Under the pieces are notes generated by a model. That model saw only the letters and a program-made list of their open reading frames with translations. It was not told the origin of the DNA and ran no database searches. Made by a program: the position numbers and the translations under genes. DNA of 64,000 bases from Trichopria drosophilae (Eukaryota > Arthropoda > Insecta > Hymenoptera > Diapriidae): positions 92,563,501 through 92,627,500 of the forward strand of contig CM059586.1 of the NCBI GenBank assembly GCA_030407085.1. The letters are read 5' to 3'. The first letter of the stretch is position 1. Every line of letters starts with the position of its first letter. Below are positions 38,033-48,576 of the stretch, piece by piece.

Positions 38033-38124
38033 CAACATGTATCAGAAGAAAAAATAAACATAAAGGGAAATCAATGTACGATAAAGTCGAACCGGATACA
38101 CAAATCATAGTCACAATAATGTAA
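38033..38124 (+). pseudogene. Relic first segment of a third Cry/jacalin-like copy
   Basis: After an acceptor TTGTTCCAG, the phase-1 frame encodes TCIRRKNKHKGKSMYDKVEP, clearly homologous to the start of the two large copies (TCIGRRNHTRKRYIMMYEEV). It reads about nine residues further and stops at TAA. The following sequence is not coding but resembles the 3' flank of copy 1 (CTCGAAAATAATTATCAC near 38131, compare 40650), so the body of the gene was deleted. It is either dead or, if spliced, a short basic peptide. Confidence 0.6.
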
Positions 38125-38199
38125 TTTTAGCTCGAAAATAATTATCACAACTTTTTAGACAATGTGTAAATAATAGTTGAATTTATCGATATTCCGTGT

Positions 38200-38548
38200 C
38201 CAACCAAAAACTCAAAAGAAAATGATCGTATAATGGTGTTTGTGTTTTATCTCCAATTTTATTGAAAAGTCGACGTTGCGGCAGTGACGCACTGTGGGAA
38301 ATGATCTATACAGCTTGGTTTGTATTACAATTAAGGGAAAACTGTTCTACCGATTCTAATGTATTTTTGTTTAAATAAAACTAATAAAATATGGAAAGAG
38401 ATTGTCCAATTAGATTTTAAAAAAATGTCACACATCGCATTGGAAAACTTACAAATATTAGAAAAATAAGATGTTTTCATTAAAATTGCTAGTCTTATTC
38501 GTATAACGTGATATAGTATATATGCATAATACCTTGCAGTGTATAACC
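38200..38548 (+). repeat. Array flank repeat (AAAAGTCGACGTT unit)
   Basis: A block of about 150 bp (ATTTTATTGAAAAGTCGACG, GACGCACTGTG, ACAGCTTGG, AGGGAAAACTG) recurs at 40975-41100 and 46107-46260. A shorter unit with TATTCGTATAACGTGATATA repeats at 38491-38520 and 38665-38690. These are duplicated upstream flanks of array members. Confidence 0.6.
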
Positions 38549-38772
38549 TGAGGAATGACCTGCACAGCTTGGTTCAAATTATGTTTAAGGGAAAACTGCT
38601 CGACCGATTCTAACCACACATATTGACAAATAACGACATTTTCTCAAAAACTGTTATTCTAATTCGTATAACGTGATATAGTATATATTCATTAAATCCC
38701 TTGCCGTATATAACTCTAAATACATCTACATTTACTCACACAACCGCTCACAAAACATTTTGATTTTTTCAG

Positions 38773-40427
38773 CGACATGTATTGGTCGAAGAAATCACAC
38801 GAGGAAGCGATATATTATGATGTACGAGGAAGTGGGACCGGAGACACAGTTCGATGTCAGAAGGATGAAACCCGGCACGCAGCAAAATCCTGTTATGTAT
38901 TACGATAGTGGACTTGGTGCACGTCATCATGATGTAATTGTTTACAACTTTGGCAGACATCAATTTCTTGCTGAAACATGTTATGCAAGTCACGTGACTC
39001 GATGGACCGCGTATACTGACGGTTACATTGATCCAAATGTAACTAGGAGACTTTCTATGGAAGGTACATTTTTCTTGACTAAATTGCAGATGAATGGTCT
39101 ATCCGAAGGTACAGGCTTAGCATACGTTTATAGAGGAAATGAGCCAACGGGCCACACATCTTACAAAGTTCCGGAACCATTCACACTAAACATTAACATG
39201 TTAAAACTAGTGAGATCATTTGCCTCCAAGGCCGCTATGAAATTTGTACCAAACCCATTCGCAGCTATTGGTTTGTCATTACTCATCGACACATTCTTCG
39301 CAGACGGTAAAGAAGATCCATGGGACAAAGTTAAAGATAAAGTAGAAAGTAAACTAGATCACCAGACTACAGTCATCATAACCGCCATGCTGGATAATGA
39401 GTTAAAACCGTTGAAAGAAAAAATTGAACGAATAAAAAAATCCAAAAAAAGTAGCCCTCATAAAATTGCTAGGAAGGTTTTGAATAATGTTGATTTAATG
39501 GTTGGAATGGAAAATAAATTTGTGTTCTCAGCTCAAGGTATTGACAACGATAAACTCAATTTTGATATTTTGCCCCTTTATTCGCAACTGATAAACTTGA
39601 AATTGGCATTCTATGAATGGTGTATTAATTTCGATGAAAAACTTGGATTGGACGAAGATGACCTCGAAGATATTACATATGAGAGAGATACTGTTATTAA
39701 GAAAGCGAAAGCACATATTAACAAGATGTATGCCGATCGTGAACACTATGCCTATGAAGAATGTCCACCCTGGGAAATATATAATTGTGCAATGGAAATC
39801 CGTACTCACATCGCTACGCACGGTTTAGCATATATACCTTATTGGGATGCCATTAAGAAAGGAAAAGACACGAAAGAAACCGTACCGTCTTCCACGGTGT
39901 CATACTCGAGTTATTTCGGTAGATCTACTATTCTCCTATATCAACAAATTTTCCTTGAGTTTGGAAATCCTCCGTTGACTCCGGCGTTGAATAAAGACAA
40001 AACTCGTACAAAGCTCATTGCTATCATAGTGCATTATAAAGGAGATAAGATCATTGGAGTAACTGTATACTTTGACGATGACACTGATTATTTAATGGGT
40101 GATCCAGGAGACAACACCAAAACGATCACAATGAATGGAGCACAGCTTGAAAAAATGGATGTAGGTGGCGATGGCGGCGTTAGCTATATAATATTTTATC
40201 TGTCTGACGATCGTGAAGAACGGCACGGATATAACTTTGACAGAGGTTATTCGGCAACATTTCAAATGGAAAATCATTACATCGGTTCCATTTTTGTTGC
40301 AAATGATGCAGCGAAAAATGACGGACAGATAGCGAATATTGCTTGTACGTACATTATGAAATCAGAAGATTCAGTTCCCGATGAGAATAAATCTGACGAA
40401 GAAAACGAGGAAGGATCAAGCCAGTGA
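38773..40427 (+). CDS. Secreted Cry-like (delta-endotoxin N-type) plus jacalin-like protein, copy 1, main exon
   Basis: A single long exon encodes 550 residues to a TGA. The frame is open into the intron, but the real start of the exon is the acceptor TTTTTTCAG/CGACATG; entry is phase 1, and no in-exon signal peptide exists. Residues 1-140 are a Gly/Tyr-rich N-terminal region of unknown type. About 145-380 is an amphipathic helical domain. Its segments EDPWDKVKDKVESKL and ILPLYSQLINLKLAFYEWCI resemble, in order and spacing, helices of domain I of Bacillus Cry toxins and box-jellyfish toxins. About 410-530 reads as a beta-prism of jacalin type (IGVTVYFDDD, GDPGDN, HGYNFDRGYSATFQ, YIGSIF). The acidic tail is low-complexity. 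A poly(A) signal AATAAA lies at 40501. By family analogy it would be a secreted pore-forming or lectin-like effector. Similarity was judged by eye, so the domain calls are moderate; the gene itself is solid. Confidence 0.75.
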
Positions 40428-40500
40428 ACATTGTAAATATCATCAGAACATTTCATAATTATCTAATTGGAGTTGTGAATATTCATAACTATAATTTTTT

Positions 40501-40506
40501 AATAAA
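40501..40506 (+). terminator. Poly(A) signal of copy 1
   Basis: A canonical AATAAA lies 74 nt after the stop codon of copy 1. It is the nearest one and would end the transcript before copy 2. Confidence 0.5.
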
Positions 40507-40816
40507 CAAAACTGCAATTATAATCAGTGTTTGAAAGATTTTTACTTCAGCATAATGATAACAAAAATTGTACAGATAATATTTTGTCGTTCGAACGGAT
40601 TATGAAATCCTATCGATTAACATCCGATCGTTAAGGTATACTTTTAAATCGAAAATAATTATCAGAACTTTAATTTAAACAATTCGTAATTTTTATAATT
40701 TCTTCACATACAACATAATCTATTGGCCTGTAACCAACTTTCAAATCGATGCTCATATTATAACATTGCCTATTCGTTTATAATGCATCTTTAGAAACAA
40801 ATCATCTCATATCATG

Positions 40817-41100
40817 CGTACTTGATTTTTTTTTGCTGAATCGAGGTAACACTTAGACTATCATGTAACATTAATTCATGTTATTTGCAGGATTTTGTTG
40901 GCAAGGTACTTGAGAAGTGTTATAACAAATGAAATAGATAGTAGAATTTAACGATAATAGGTAAAACAAATAACACCAAAGAAAACAAATGTATAATGGT
41001 TTTTATGTTTTTGCCCCTATTTTATTGAAAAGTCGACGTTTCGGAAGAGACGCACTTCGGGGAATGAACTATACACTTTGGTTGACTTGCGTATATTAAG
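40817..41100 (+). repeat. Orphan array flank homologous to the upstream region of copy 2
   Basis: Matches 45960-46265 (TTTTTGCTGAATCGAGGTAA, TTAATTCATGTTATTTGCAG, AAGGTACTTGAGAA, CACCAAAGAAAACAAA, AAAAGTCGACG). It is not followed by a coding exon, so it marks another array unit whose exon was lost or displaced by the 4.9 kb that follows. Confidence 0.55.
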
Positions 41101-41880
41101 GGGGTATAACACCATTGCGGCCTCAAAAAATTTATTTTTGGTTTTTATGTATCTAGAACATAATGCCATTACTGTTTAGGCGATCTTGAACTAATTGAAT
41201 GTCAAAAACACCCATATTTGTTTATTGTTTATTAACATTTTCTATGGCAAATAACAACGTTTTAACTAAATAAATGAGGCGAAATATTTTTCTAGTATTT
41301 GTGATTTTTCCAATGTGAGGTGTGAATTTAAAAAAAAATCTAATCAGACAATCTTTTTCCAAATTTTATTAGCTTTATTTGTACAAAAATAAGTTCGAAT
41401 CACTCGAGTAGTTTAACCAAACTATGTACAGGTCATTCTCCACAGTGCCACGGCTCTCATCAGGACCACAAGAACATTATAAATTCGCTAACACAAACAA
41501 TACACTAATATTTATCGGTAATTATCTAGTTGTTCGGATAAACAATTTGCTCGTACTGTCAATTTCAGACATCGTGTGTTACTTTTGTAACTCATAACAT
41601 TGTTTCGGAATTAATAGATATGACTATTCTAGTACAAACGTATGCTATTGTGTAAGTTGAGATTATAGGATTTTAAATTACAAAGCGCATTTATGTAATT
41701 CGAATTTAGTTTTTCTGTGTCCTTTTTTTTATTAATCGATTTATCTTGATTCATTATATGCAGCATTTCACAAATTAGTCTCCATAATAAAGAAAAGGTT
41801 CCTTTCCATGGACCTTAACATCTGTCCAATTGAAGTCATGTTTGAATTATTCTGTATGTTCTGCGATCCCTGACTTCTGC
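41101..41880. other. AT-rich stretch without recognised feature
   Basis: Start of the roughly 4.9-kb segment that separates two homologous array flanks. No gene seen. Confidence 0.4.
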
Positions 41881-41884
41881 TGTG

Positions 41885-42150
41885 AAGGTCTATTTATATT
41901 GGGATAATGCTCATTGAGTTCTTCGAGTGATGCAGTGTCGCTAATAGTTTGAATCGCACTTTTGGTGTCGCAGAATATGACAGTCTTTATCTTCAGATAT
42001 GCTAATGATTTCCCTTGCTTTTTTTTATAGCTATCAGTTCATTTGTGTGTACTGCCGATATTTTGTCTATTTTTCTGATGTTAATAGATTATTTATTAAT
42101 ACTGCGTATCCGGTGCCATCTTTTGTTTTCAAGCCATCCGTATAAATCTG
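41885..42150 (-). pseudogene. LINE RNase H, N-terminal half (inverted)
   Basis: The minus strand, with frameshifts, reads IYTDGLKTKDGTGYAVLINN, then KISAVHTNELIAIKKA and EDKDCHILRHQKCDSN. This is the DG-x-GxG...E...D order of the RNase H domain of non-LTR retrotransposons. Stops and shifts make it dead. Confidence 0.55.
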
Positions 42151-42329
42151 AGTTGAAGATTTGTGCTAATCGCATAGTTTTATTTTCAAATCTTTAAGTT
42201 TTCTAGGACTTTGGTCTTTCTTAGTGAGGCCAAATGATTCAGTGTCTATTGTAATTGTCGGGTAATCCCATGGAGGTGAGCATGGTATTAATCGCTTGTA
42301 AATTTCTGGAAACCGTATGTCAATTGCTT

Positions 42330-42805
42330 CGTTATTGCATCGAACTCGTGCAGTCTATCCAAGCAATGTACAATACCCAAGTAAAAACAGGAAAACGCAT
42401 AGCCCTCACATGGATCCCTTTTCATGCAGGGATAAATGGCAGTCGTAAAGCAGATCTAGCGGCTAAACAAGCTACCAAACATCCCGTAACAAATTCCACA
42501 GGAAATATTGCAACTTCAAGTGATCTTAAAAAATACACCATAAAATACCTCAAAGAAAGAACCAAACGGCTGACTAATAATTGCTCATCAAAGTACAAAC
42601 TACCTCCAGTATATTCCGGTTCAATTCAAATCTCACTGCAGAACATCTAAAAATCGAATGTCAACAATACGAATATCTAAGACGCGAATTAAAAATGTCA
42701 CAGGACGTTAATAATTTGCTAAATTCAACAATGTACTCAATAAATTATAGCCAATTTTTAATGAAACCCGTCGCTCATGACCAAGCAGTTAACGACACAA
42801 AATAA
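42330..42805 (+). pseudogene. LINE RNase H, C-terminal half and ORF2 tail
   Basis: The plus strand reads GKRIALTWIPFHAGINGSRK followed by ADLAAKQATKH, the last part of a LINE RNase H (W-x-P-x-H-x-GI-x-G-x-x-x-AD). After a frameshift near 42600 comes the typical C-terminal tail (HLKIECQQYEYLRREL). The catalytic His and Asp positions are kept. It points away from the N-terminal half at 41885-42150, so the original gene has been split by an inversion. Confidence 0.65.
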
Positions 42806-43019
42806 AAATTAAAACTTGCTAAACATTGATTCTTGTTTTTAATGGTCGTTTTTATATATATTTTTAAATATCGTTTCACCTATATAAGAATTGAGAAATT
42901 CAACTATCCATTCAATAAATTCCACTGGCTATTACATTTAAGAATACTATAAAGCAATAAAAGTATCAAATGAAGTTATGCTGCCCAAAAAAAAAGCGCT
43001 TTATTAATTAAACTAATTA

Positions 43020-43412
43020 CAAAACGCCTTTAACGGATTATAGTTTTATAGATTATAAGCGTTTTCCGAATACGTTTATTAAAATTGAAAATTCAACTAT
43101 TTATGTACGATTGACATACGTAAACTCAGATGTAATATTTATACGTTATTTTTAAACATTTAATAAACGTTTTGCATTATATTCTGGGAAGGAAAATAAC
43201 AGACTTGATATTTTGATATAAATATGGTATATGTCAAACGTTTTATACACTTATAATATCGTTTGATAATAATCGTAGTGTAAAATCGTTTTTAGCATGT
43301 TGTTTTTTAATAGATTATAAACGTTATTCAAATACGTTCATTAAACTTGGGAATTCAACGATTAATATATGTTTTACATACGTAAAATATAATACTGTAT
43401 TTCATAAACTAT
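43020..43412. repeat. ACGTTTAT-type repeats, inverted relatives of 18656-19210
   Basis: Contains TAGATTATAAGCGTTTTCCG, AATACGTTTATTAAA and TAGATTATAAACGTTATTCA, AATACGTTCATTAAACTTGG in reverse orientation to the block near 18.9 kb. At least two full units are present. Confidence 0.55.
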
Positions 43413-43730
43413 ATTTAAGGAGGTTCTCAGTGGTTCGTCGGTAAGATAGGAAATTTCACTTCAAAAGGGTAAATTAAAGGTAACTGAATAAAATTTACAA
43501 AATTCGGGCTCTGTAAAGGTTCTTTTCGGAAATAAGTGATTTTTAGTTACTTCCAAAAATTCTTAGTCAGTTCTCAATTAATGTCTTTCGTATTTTCTAG
43601 GAAACCGTCTATAGAAATTAGAAATGCCTTTACAGAGCCTGAATTTTGAAAATTTTATTCGGTCATCTTAAATTTTTTTCAGTGCAAATTTTCTACCTTC
43701 CGGCGGAGCTCTTTAGAACCCCCTTAAGTA
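43413..43730. mobile_element. Palindromic MITE, TTAAGGAGGTTCT family, copy A
   Basis: The ends TTAAGGAGGTTCT and AGAACCCCCTTAA are inverted, and inner blocks also pair (GGGCTCTGTAAAGG with CCTTTACAGAGCC). Relatives occur at 57528-57714, 58549-58887 and 58888-59188. No protein is encoded. Confidence 0.65.
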
Positions 43731-44290
43731 TACTATATTTATCACGCTACTGATTTTCAGACTACTGGTATTTTTAAAATGCGTTTACCTTTGCCTACCA
43801 GCCGCAATTTGCTTTTCTCATACCAGTTATGGAAAACTTACCATATGCATTTTTAGATTCTCTTATAATACGGTGCAAATAACTAGCATCAGCATATGTT
43901 TAAAAATCGTGAGTTTTGATATGTGACATGTAAACAAGTTCCACTCGATAGGCAACTAATGCTTTAATTACATATCATATTGTTTACACTATTGGTATAG
44001 AACGTAAATTATTAGGTATTTTTCCATCTGATCAGATTTTCAAAAATTGGTCATATCGCGTCTAAACAGGAAAAAATGAAGAAACAAAAATCTTTTTCGT
44101 AATTACGTGCGTAAGCTTCGTTTGTAAAGTACTTCTGTTGCCTATCTTTCGCGCCTAAAGTAAACTTTTACGCACTCCCGACGACGATCTTCGTAAAGTG
44201 ATCGGTCATGCGAAAAGTTTACTTTACGCACTCAAGCAGACATCAAAACTTTCCACACTCTCTTTACGCACGCAATTACAAAAAATAGGA
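43731..44290. other. Stretch with clustered TTTACGCAC words
   Basis: Between 44100 and 44275 the word TTTACGCAC, or its complement GTGCGTAA, occurs five times in about 170 bp; the remainder is featureless. Likely part of another degenerate palindromic element. Confidence 0.4.
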
Positions 44291-44395
44291 TACCTAACAT
44301 GGGTGTAAAGTATAAGCTTTTGTACACACGCGCGGGAACTTAACACATGAGTTCCCGCCCGTGTATAAAAGTATACTTTACACCCTTGTTAGGTA
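44291..44395. mobile_element. 105-bp mini-foldback
   Basis: TACCTAACATGGGTGTAAAG at the left pairs with the inverted right end (CTTTACACCCTTGTTAGGTA). The arms extend to an inner GCGGGAACT/AGTTCCCGC stem. The GC-rich inner stem contrasts with the surroundings. Confidence 0.7.
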
Positions 44396-45959
44396 ATGTA
44401 CTATTTTTAGAAAATTATTTTTTTATACGAAGTCGTTATCCAATCGTACCGCGCTTCCGGAACGACGTTATGACTTGCCAAAAAATTCGAAATGTTGCCT
44501 TCAAGATGCAGCTATCTTCTAAAAAACTCTTAATGAAATTTATTCTTTCTTAGATTAAGGGGGCTTCCTTAATAGCAATAAATATTTCCATTGATTTTGA
44601 TTAAATTTTGATTGAATATTTTTAAGATTCCAGATTACACACCCATTGACATATTTTCAAAATTCGAAATGGCGAACTATAATTTGAAAATTTCCTTGGA
44701 ATTTTATAAAATTTTATAACTACGAACTTTCTATCGATTTTGTACATAACGAAATTATTTAGACACAAGGCATTAGGTTTTTGTTCTTTTTTGCGTTTTG
44801 TCATTTTCACTGCGTCTTATTGAAAATAAAAATCGGCTGAATTTATGTAACACTGGAGGTAAGAACTGTAGACAATGTGTGCCGCTCTAGGCGTTATGGA
44901 GTTACGTGGGAGGAAGAACGGGGTTTGAAAAAAAAACAGTAGTTTTAAATATTTTAAGACCAAGCTTGGTCAAAATTAGATAAATTATGTAAATATGAAA
45001 CTACAACGAAAATCAATTAAGAAGTCATCAGTTACCTGTACATGAATGCCAGTAGGTAATACCATATAAGGACATTAAGATCATTGCCTCCCATCGAATA
45101 TTGTAGTAAGTTTGTTTAATACGTACCTCTGTCAACAGTGGAAGAAACTATCGAGATTTCCTTCGACTAGTCAACATTACCAAATAACCGTGATAATCCA
45201 ACAATGTTCAAACATTTTCTTGGAAAACAGCTACAGGTGCATATTTATTACTACTTATTAAATTTAGTAATATGCGACTCGAGATTTTTTAAGAATATGA
45301 ACCGCCATGTTAAAAATAACAGGGAATAATAATGAGATTAGTTATAATGTAGATAATACGTGTAGATAATCACGCGCAATAACGTGCAATTAATATGTTG
45401 TATTAACGTACAAAAAATGTAGATTTTTTAAATCAAAGAAAAGACGGAAATTGCTGAATGAGTAAGTTTAAAAATTATGGAGAAAATATGTATTCTTGAT
45501 AAAGGTGCGTGATTTATTATCTACCAGATTTTTCTTAAATGAGATTAGTTGTTTAAGTGCGCAATATTTTTATGAAGTAAACTAGCGAGTTTAAGCATCT
45601 ACTTATTATTTATCATGAAACAGTTGATATCTCATAATTCCACACTAATGCCTATTTACGTAAAAAGTTATTTTCAAAGGACTGACTTGCTATTTACTCT
45701 TTATTTAAAACATAAATCGCAAAGTATATCTTAACTGGGGACTAGTTGCAAGGTTTTAAAACTTGGAGTTTCCGAGAAATTGGTCAGATGTTCACTTGGG
45801 CTTTCCTAGAAATTAGTCAGAGACTAAGGTGATCATTATTTTCGAGGATTTCCTACAGTATAACGTTATTTACTTATAAAGCTCAGTTTATTTGTTAAGC
45901 ACAAAACTGTATACAAAGTCTACATATAATCCATTGCCTTGCCTTGCAGTATATAATTA
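44396..45959. other. AT-rich stretch before copy 2
   Basis: No signal-peptide exon or conserved protein recognised. Copy 2 therefore has no visible first exon of its own. Confidence 0.4.
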
Positions 45960-46200
45960 TATCTATGTACATTTCTATGGTTTGTTTTTGCTGAATTTGA
46001 GTAACGTTTAGGATATCCTGTATAATTAATTCATGTTATTTACAAGATCATTTGGTAAGGTACTTGAGAAATATAATAAATTAAATGGATTGTTAACTTT
46101 TCAGTCAAATGAAAAACACCAAAGAAAACAAACGTATATTTTTTTGTGTTTTAGCTCCAATTTTATTGAAAAGTCGACACTTCGGTAGCGACGCACTGTG
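45960..46200 (+). repeat. Array flank repeat upstream of copy 2
   Basis: Homologous to 40817-41100 and, in its later half, to 38200-38300. It marks the start of the duplicated unit that contains copy 2. Confidence 0.55.
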
Positions 46201-46810
46201 AGGAATGACCTGCACAGCTTGATTCAAATTATGTTTAAGGGAAAACTGCTCGACCGATTCTAACCACACATATTGACAAATAACGACATTTTCTCAAAAA
46301 CTGTTATTCTAATTCGTATAACGTGATATAGTATATATTCATTAAATCCCTTGCCGTATATAACTCTAAATACATCTACATTTACTCACACAACCGCTCA
46401 CAAAACATTTTGATTTTTTCAGCGACATGTATTGGTCGAAGAAATCACACGAGGAAGCGATATATTATGATGTACGAGGAAGTGGGACCGGAGACACAGT
46501 TCGATGTCAGAAGGATGAAACCCGGCACGCAGCAAAATCCTGTTATGTATTACGATAGTGGACTTGGTGCACGTCATCATGATGTAATTGTTTACAACTT
46601 TGGCAGACATCAATTTCTTGCTGAAACATGTTATGCAAGTCACGTGACTCGATGGACCGGGTATACTGACGGTTACATTGATCCAAATGTAACTAGGAGA
46701 CTTTCTATGGAAGGTACATTTTTCTTGACTAAATTGCAGATGAATGGTCTATCCGAAGGTACAGGCTTAGCATACGTTTATAGAGGAAATGAGCCAACAG
46801 GCCACACATC
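46201..46810 (+). repeat. Near-identical duplicated tract shared with 38551-39160
   Basis: By direct comparison, 610 bp differ from 38551-39160 at only three positions (38572/46222, 39010/46660, 39149/46799). The tract covers about 220 bp of intron, the splice acceptor and the first 129 or so codons. After it, divergence rises abruptly. Confidence 0.85.
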
Positions 46811-48080
46811 ATATGATGTTCAAGAACCATTTACATTAAATATCAATCCATTGAAAGTATTGAGAAGATTTTCCTCTAAGGCAGCTATGAAATTTATTCC
46901 CAATCCATTCGGATCTATAGCATTATCTACAATTATAGATACATTCTTTGGAGGTGGTGAAGAGGATCCATGGGAGCAGGTTAAAGATAGGGTAGAAGCT
47001 AGGATAGAACATCAAAAAACTGTTATTATTGCTGCCATACTTGATAATGATTTAAAACCATTGAAAGCAAAGATTGAACGTATTCAAAAATCCAAAAAAA
47101 GCAACTCCCATAAGATTGCTAGGAAAATTTTGAACGTCGTGGATATAATGGTAGGGTTCGAAAATAAATTTGTTTTTTCTGCTCAGGGCCTAGATAATGA
47201 AAAAATCAATTACAATATTTTGCCTCTTTATACGCAACTTATAAATATGAAATTAGCATTTTACTCATGGTGTATTAGCTTTCCCAAAAAACTTGGATTA
47301 GACGAGGAAGACATGGAGGACATACAATACGAAAGGGATACTGTCATTAAAAAGGCGAAAGAATATATTAACAAAATGTATGCCGATCGTGATCATTATG
47401 CCTATGAAGAATGTCCAACTTGGGAAATATATAACTGCGTAATGGAAATTCGTACTTATCTGGGTATACATGGTTTGGAATATATACCTTATTGGGATGC
47501 AATTAAGCAGGGAAAAGATCCTCAGGATGATATCCCAATGTCAACAGTTTCATATTCGAATTATTTCGGTAGATCTACTATTCTCCTATATCAACAAATT
47601 TTCATTGAGTTTGGAAATCCTCCGTTGACTCCGGCGTTGAAAGAAGACAAATCTCGTACCAAGCTCATTGCTATCATAGTACATTATGGAAATGGAGATA
47701 AGATCGTTGGAATAACTGTATATTTTGACGATGACACTGATTATTTAATGGGTGATCCAGGAGACAACACCAAAACGATCAGAATGAATGAAGCACAGCT
47801 TGAAAAAATGGATATAGGTGGCGATGGCGACGTTAGTAATATAATATTTTATCTGTCTGACGGTCGTGAAGAACGACATGGAACTAACTTTGGAAGAGGT
47901 TATTCGGCAACATTTCAGATGGAAAATCATTTCATCAGTTCCTTTTTTGTTGCGAATGATGCAGCCAAGAATGGTGGGAAATTAGCGAATATTGCTTGTT
48001 CATTCATGTCAAAAACAAACATTTCTCTCACGATGCCTGAAGAATTGGAACAAGAAGCTGAGGACGATTCGAGTGAATGA
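46423..48080 (+). CDS. Secreted Cry-like plus jacalin-like protein, copy 2, main exon
   Basis: Paralogue of copy 1: acceptor TTTTTTCAG/CGACATG, phase-1 entry, 551 residues to a TGA at 48078-48080. The same three regions are seen: the Gly/Tyr-rich N-terminal part, the helical domain (EDPWEQVKDRVEARI; ILPLYTQLINMKLAFYSWCI) and the jacalin-like C-terminal part (IVGITVYFDDD, GDPGDN, HGTNFGRGYSATFQ). No frameshift or internal stop. Most differences from copy 1 lie in the helical domain, with one extra residue in VHYGNGDK and a different acidic tail. Intact reading frames in both copies indicate that both are, or recently were, under selection. An AATAAA lies at 48313. The function stays inferred, as for copy 1. 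Confidence 0.75.
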
Positions 48081-48570
48081 GCATTTGATGTTTATATTCT
48101 TAGTTTTTGTGAACTTATGGGCCTCCGCAGCAGAAGAATCATAGTAAGGTTTTTAATTTTGGAAAAGCCTCTGTTGGTAATAGAAAGTAAATTGAAACTG
48201 TAGAGATACTACTGATAAAATATTTATTTATTGAAGGTTTTGTGTGATTAATAATTTAACTATTTAATTTATTATTACCTGATTAAACTTTACAAAATTT
48301 CTAATGTGTTGTAATAAATTCTGGTTTTATAAGTTTATATTAGATTAGGAAACAATCAAATATGATATATTACACAAATTATTTTATTACAAACGAGTAA
48401 TGTAAATCATAACGACGTAAACGTACAGGTTATTGACAAGCTACGTAAATTTGGATAGCAAGAATATAAGTAATTCTACAGAACTTTTAACTTATGCTCT
48501 AATAGAACAGTTTTTTCTTGTTTCCGCACACTTGACGAGTAAGAAACAGTTGTAACTCGTTACTCGGGGG
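48081..48570. other. 3' flank of copy 2
   Basis: AT-rich. Poly(A) signal AATAAA at 48313-48318. Nothing else recognised. Confidence 0.4.
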
Positions 48571-48576
48571 TTTCAC

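Noticed and set aside
38760..38772. Start codon of the large copies at 38760 (and 46410)
   Set aside because: The triplet is TTG, not ATG, and lies in the polypyrimidine tract TTTTTTCAG of a splice acceptor. The coding exon starts after the AG.
38769..38993. Minus-strand 74-residue frame, repeated at 46419-46643
   Set aside because: It is the complement of the conserved N-terminal coding part of the two copies; the identity comes from the plus-strand genes.
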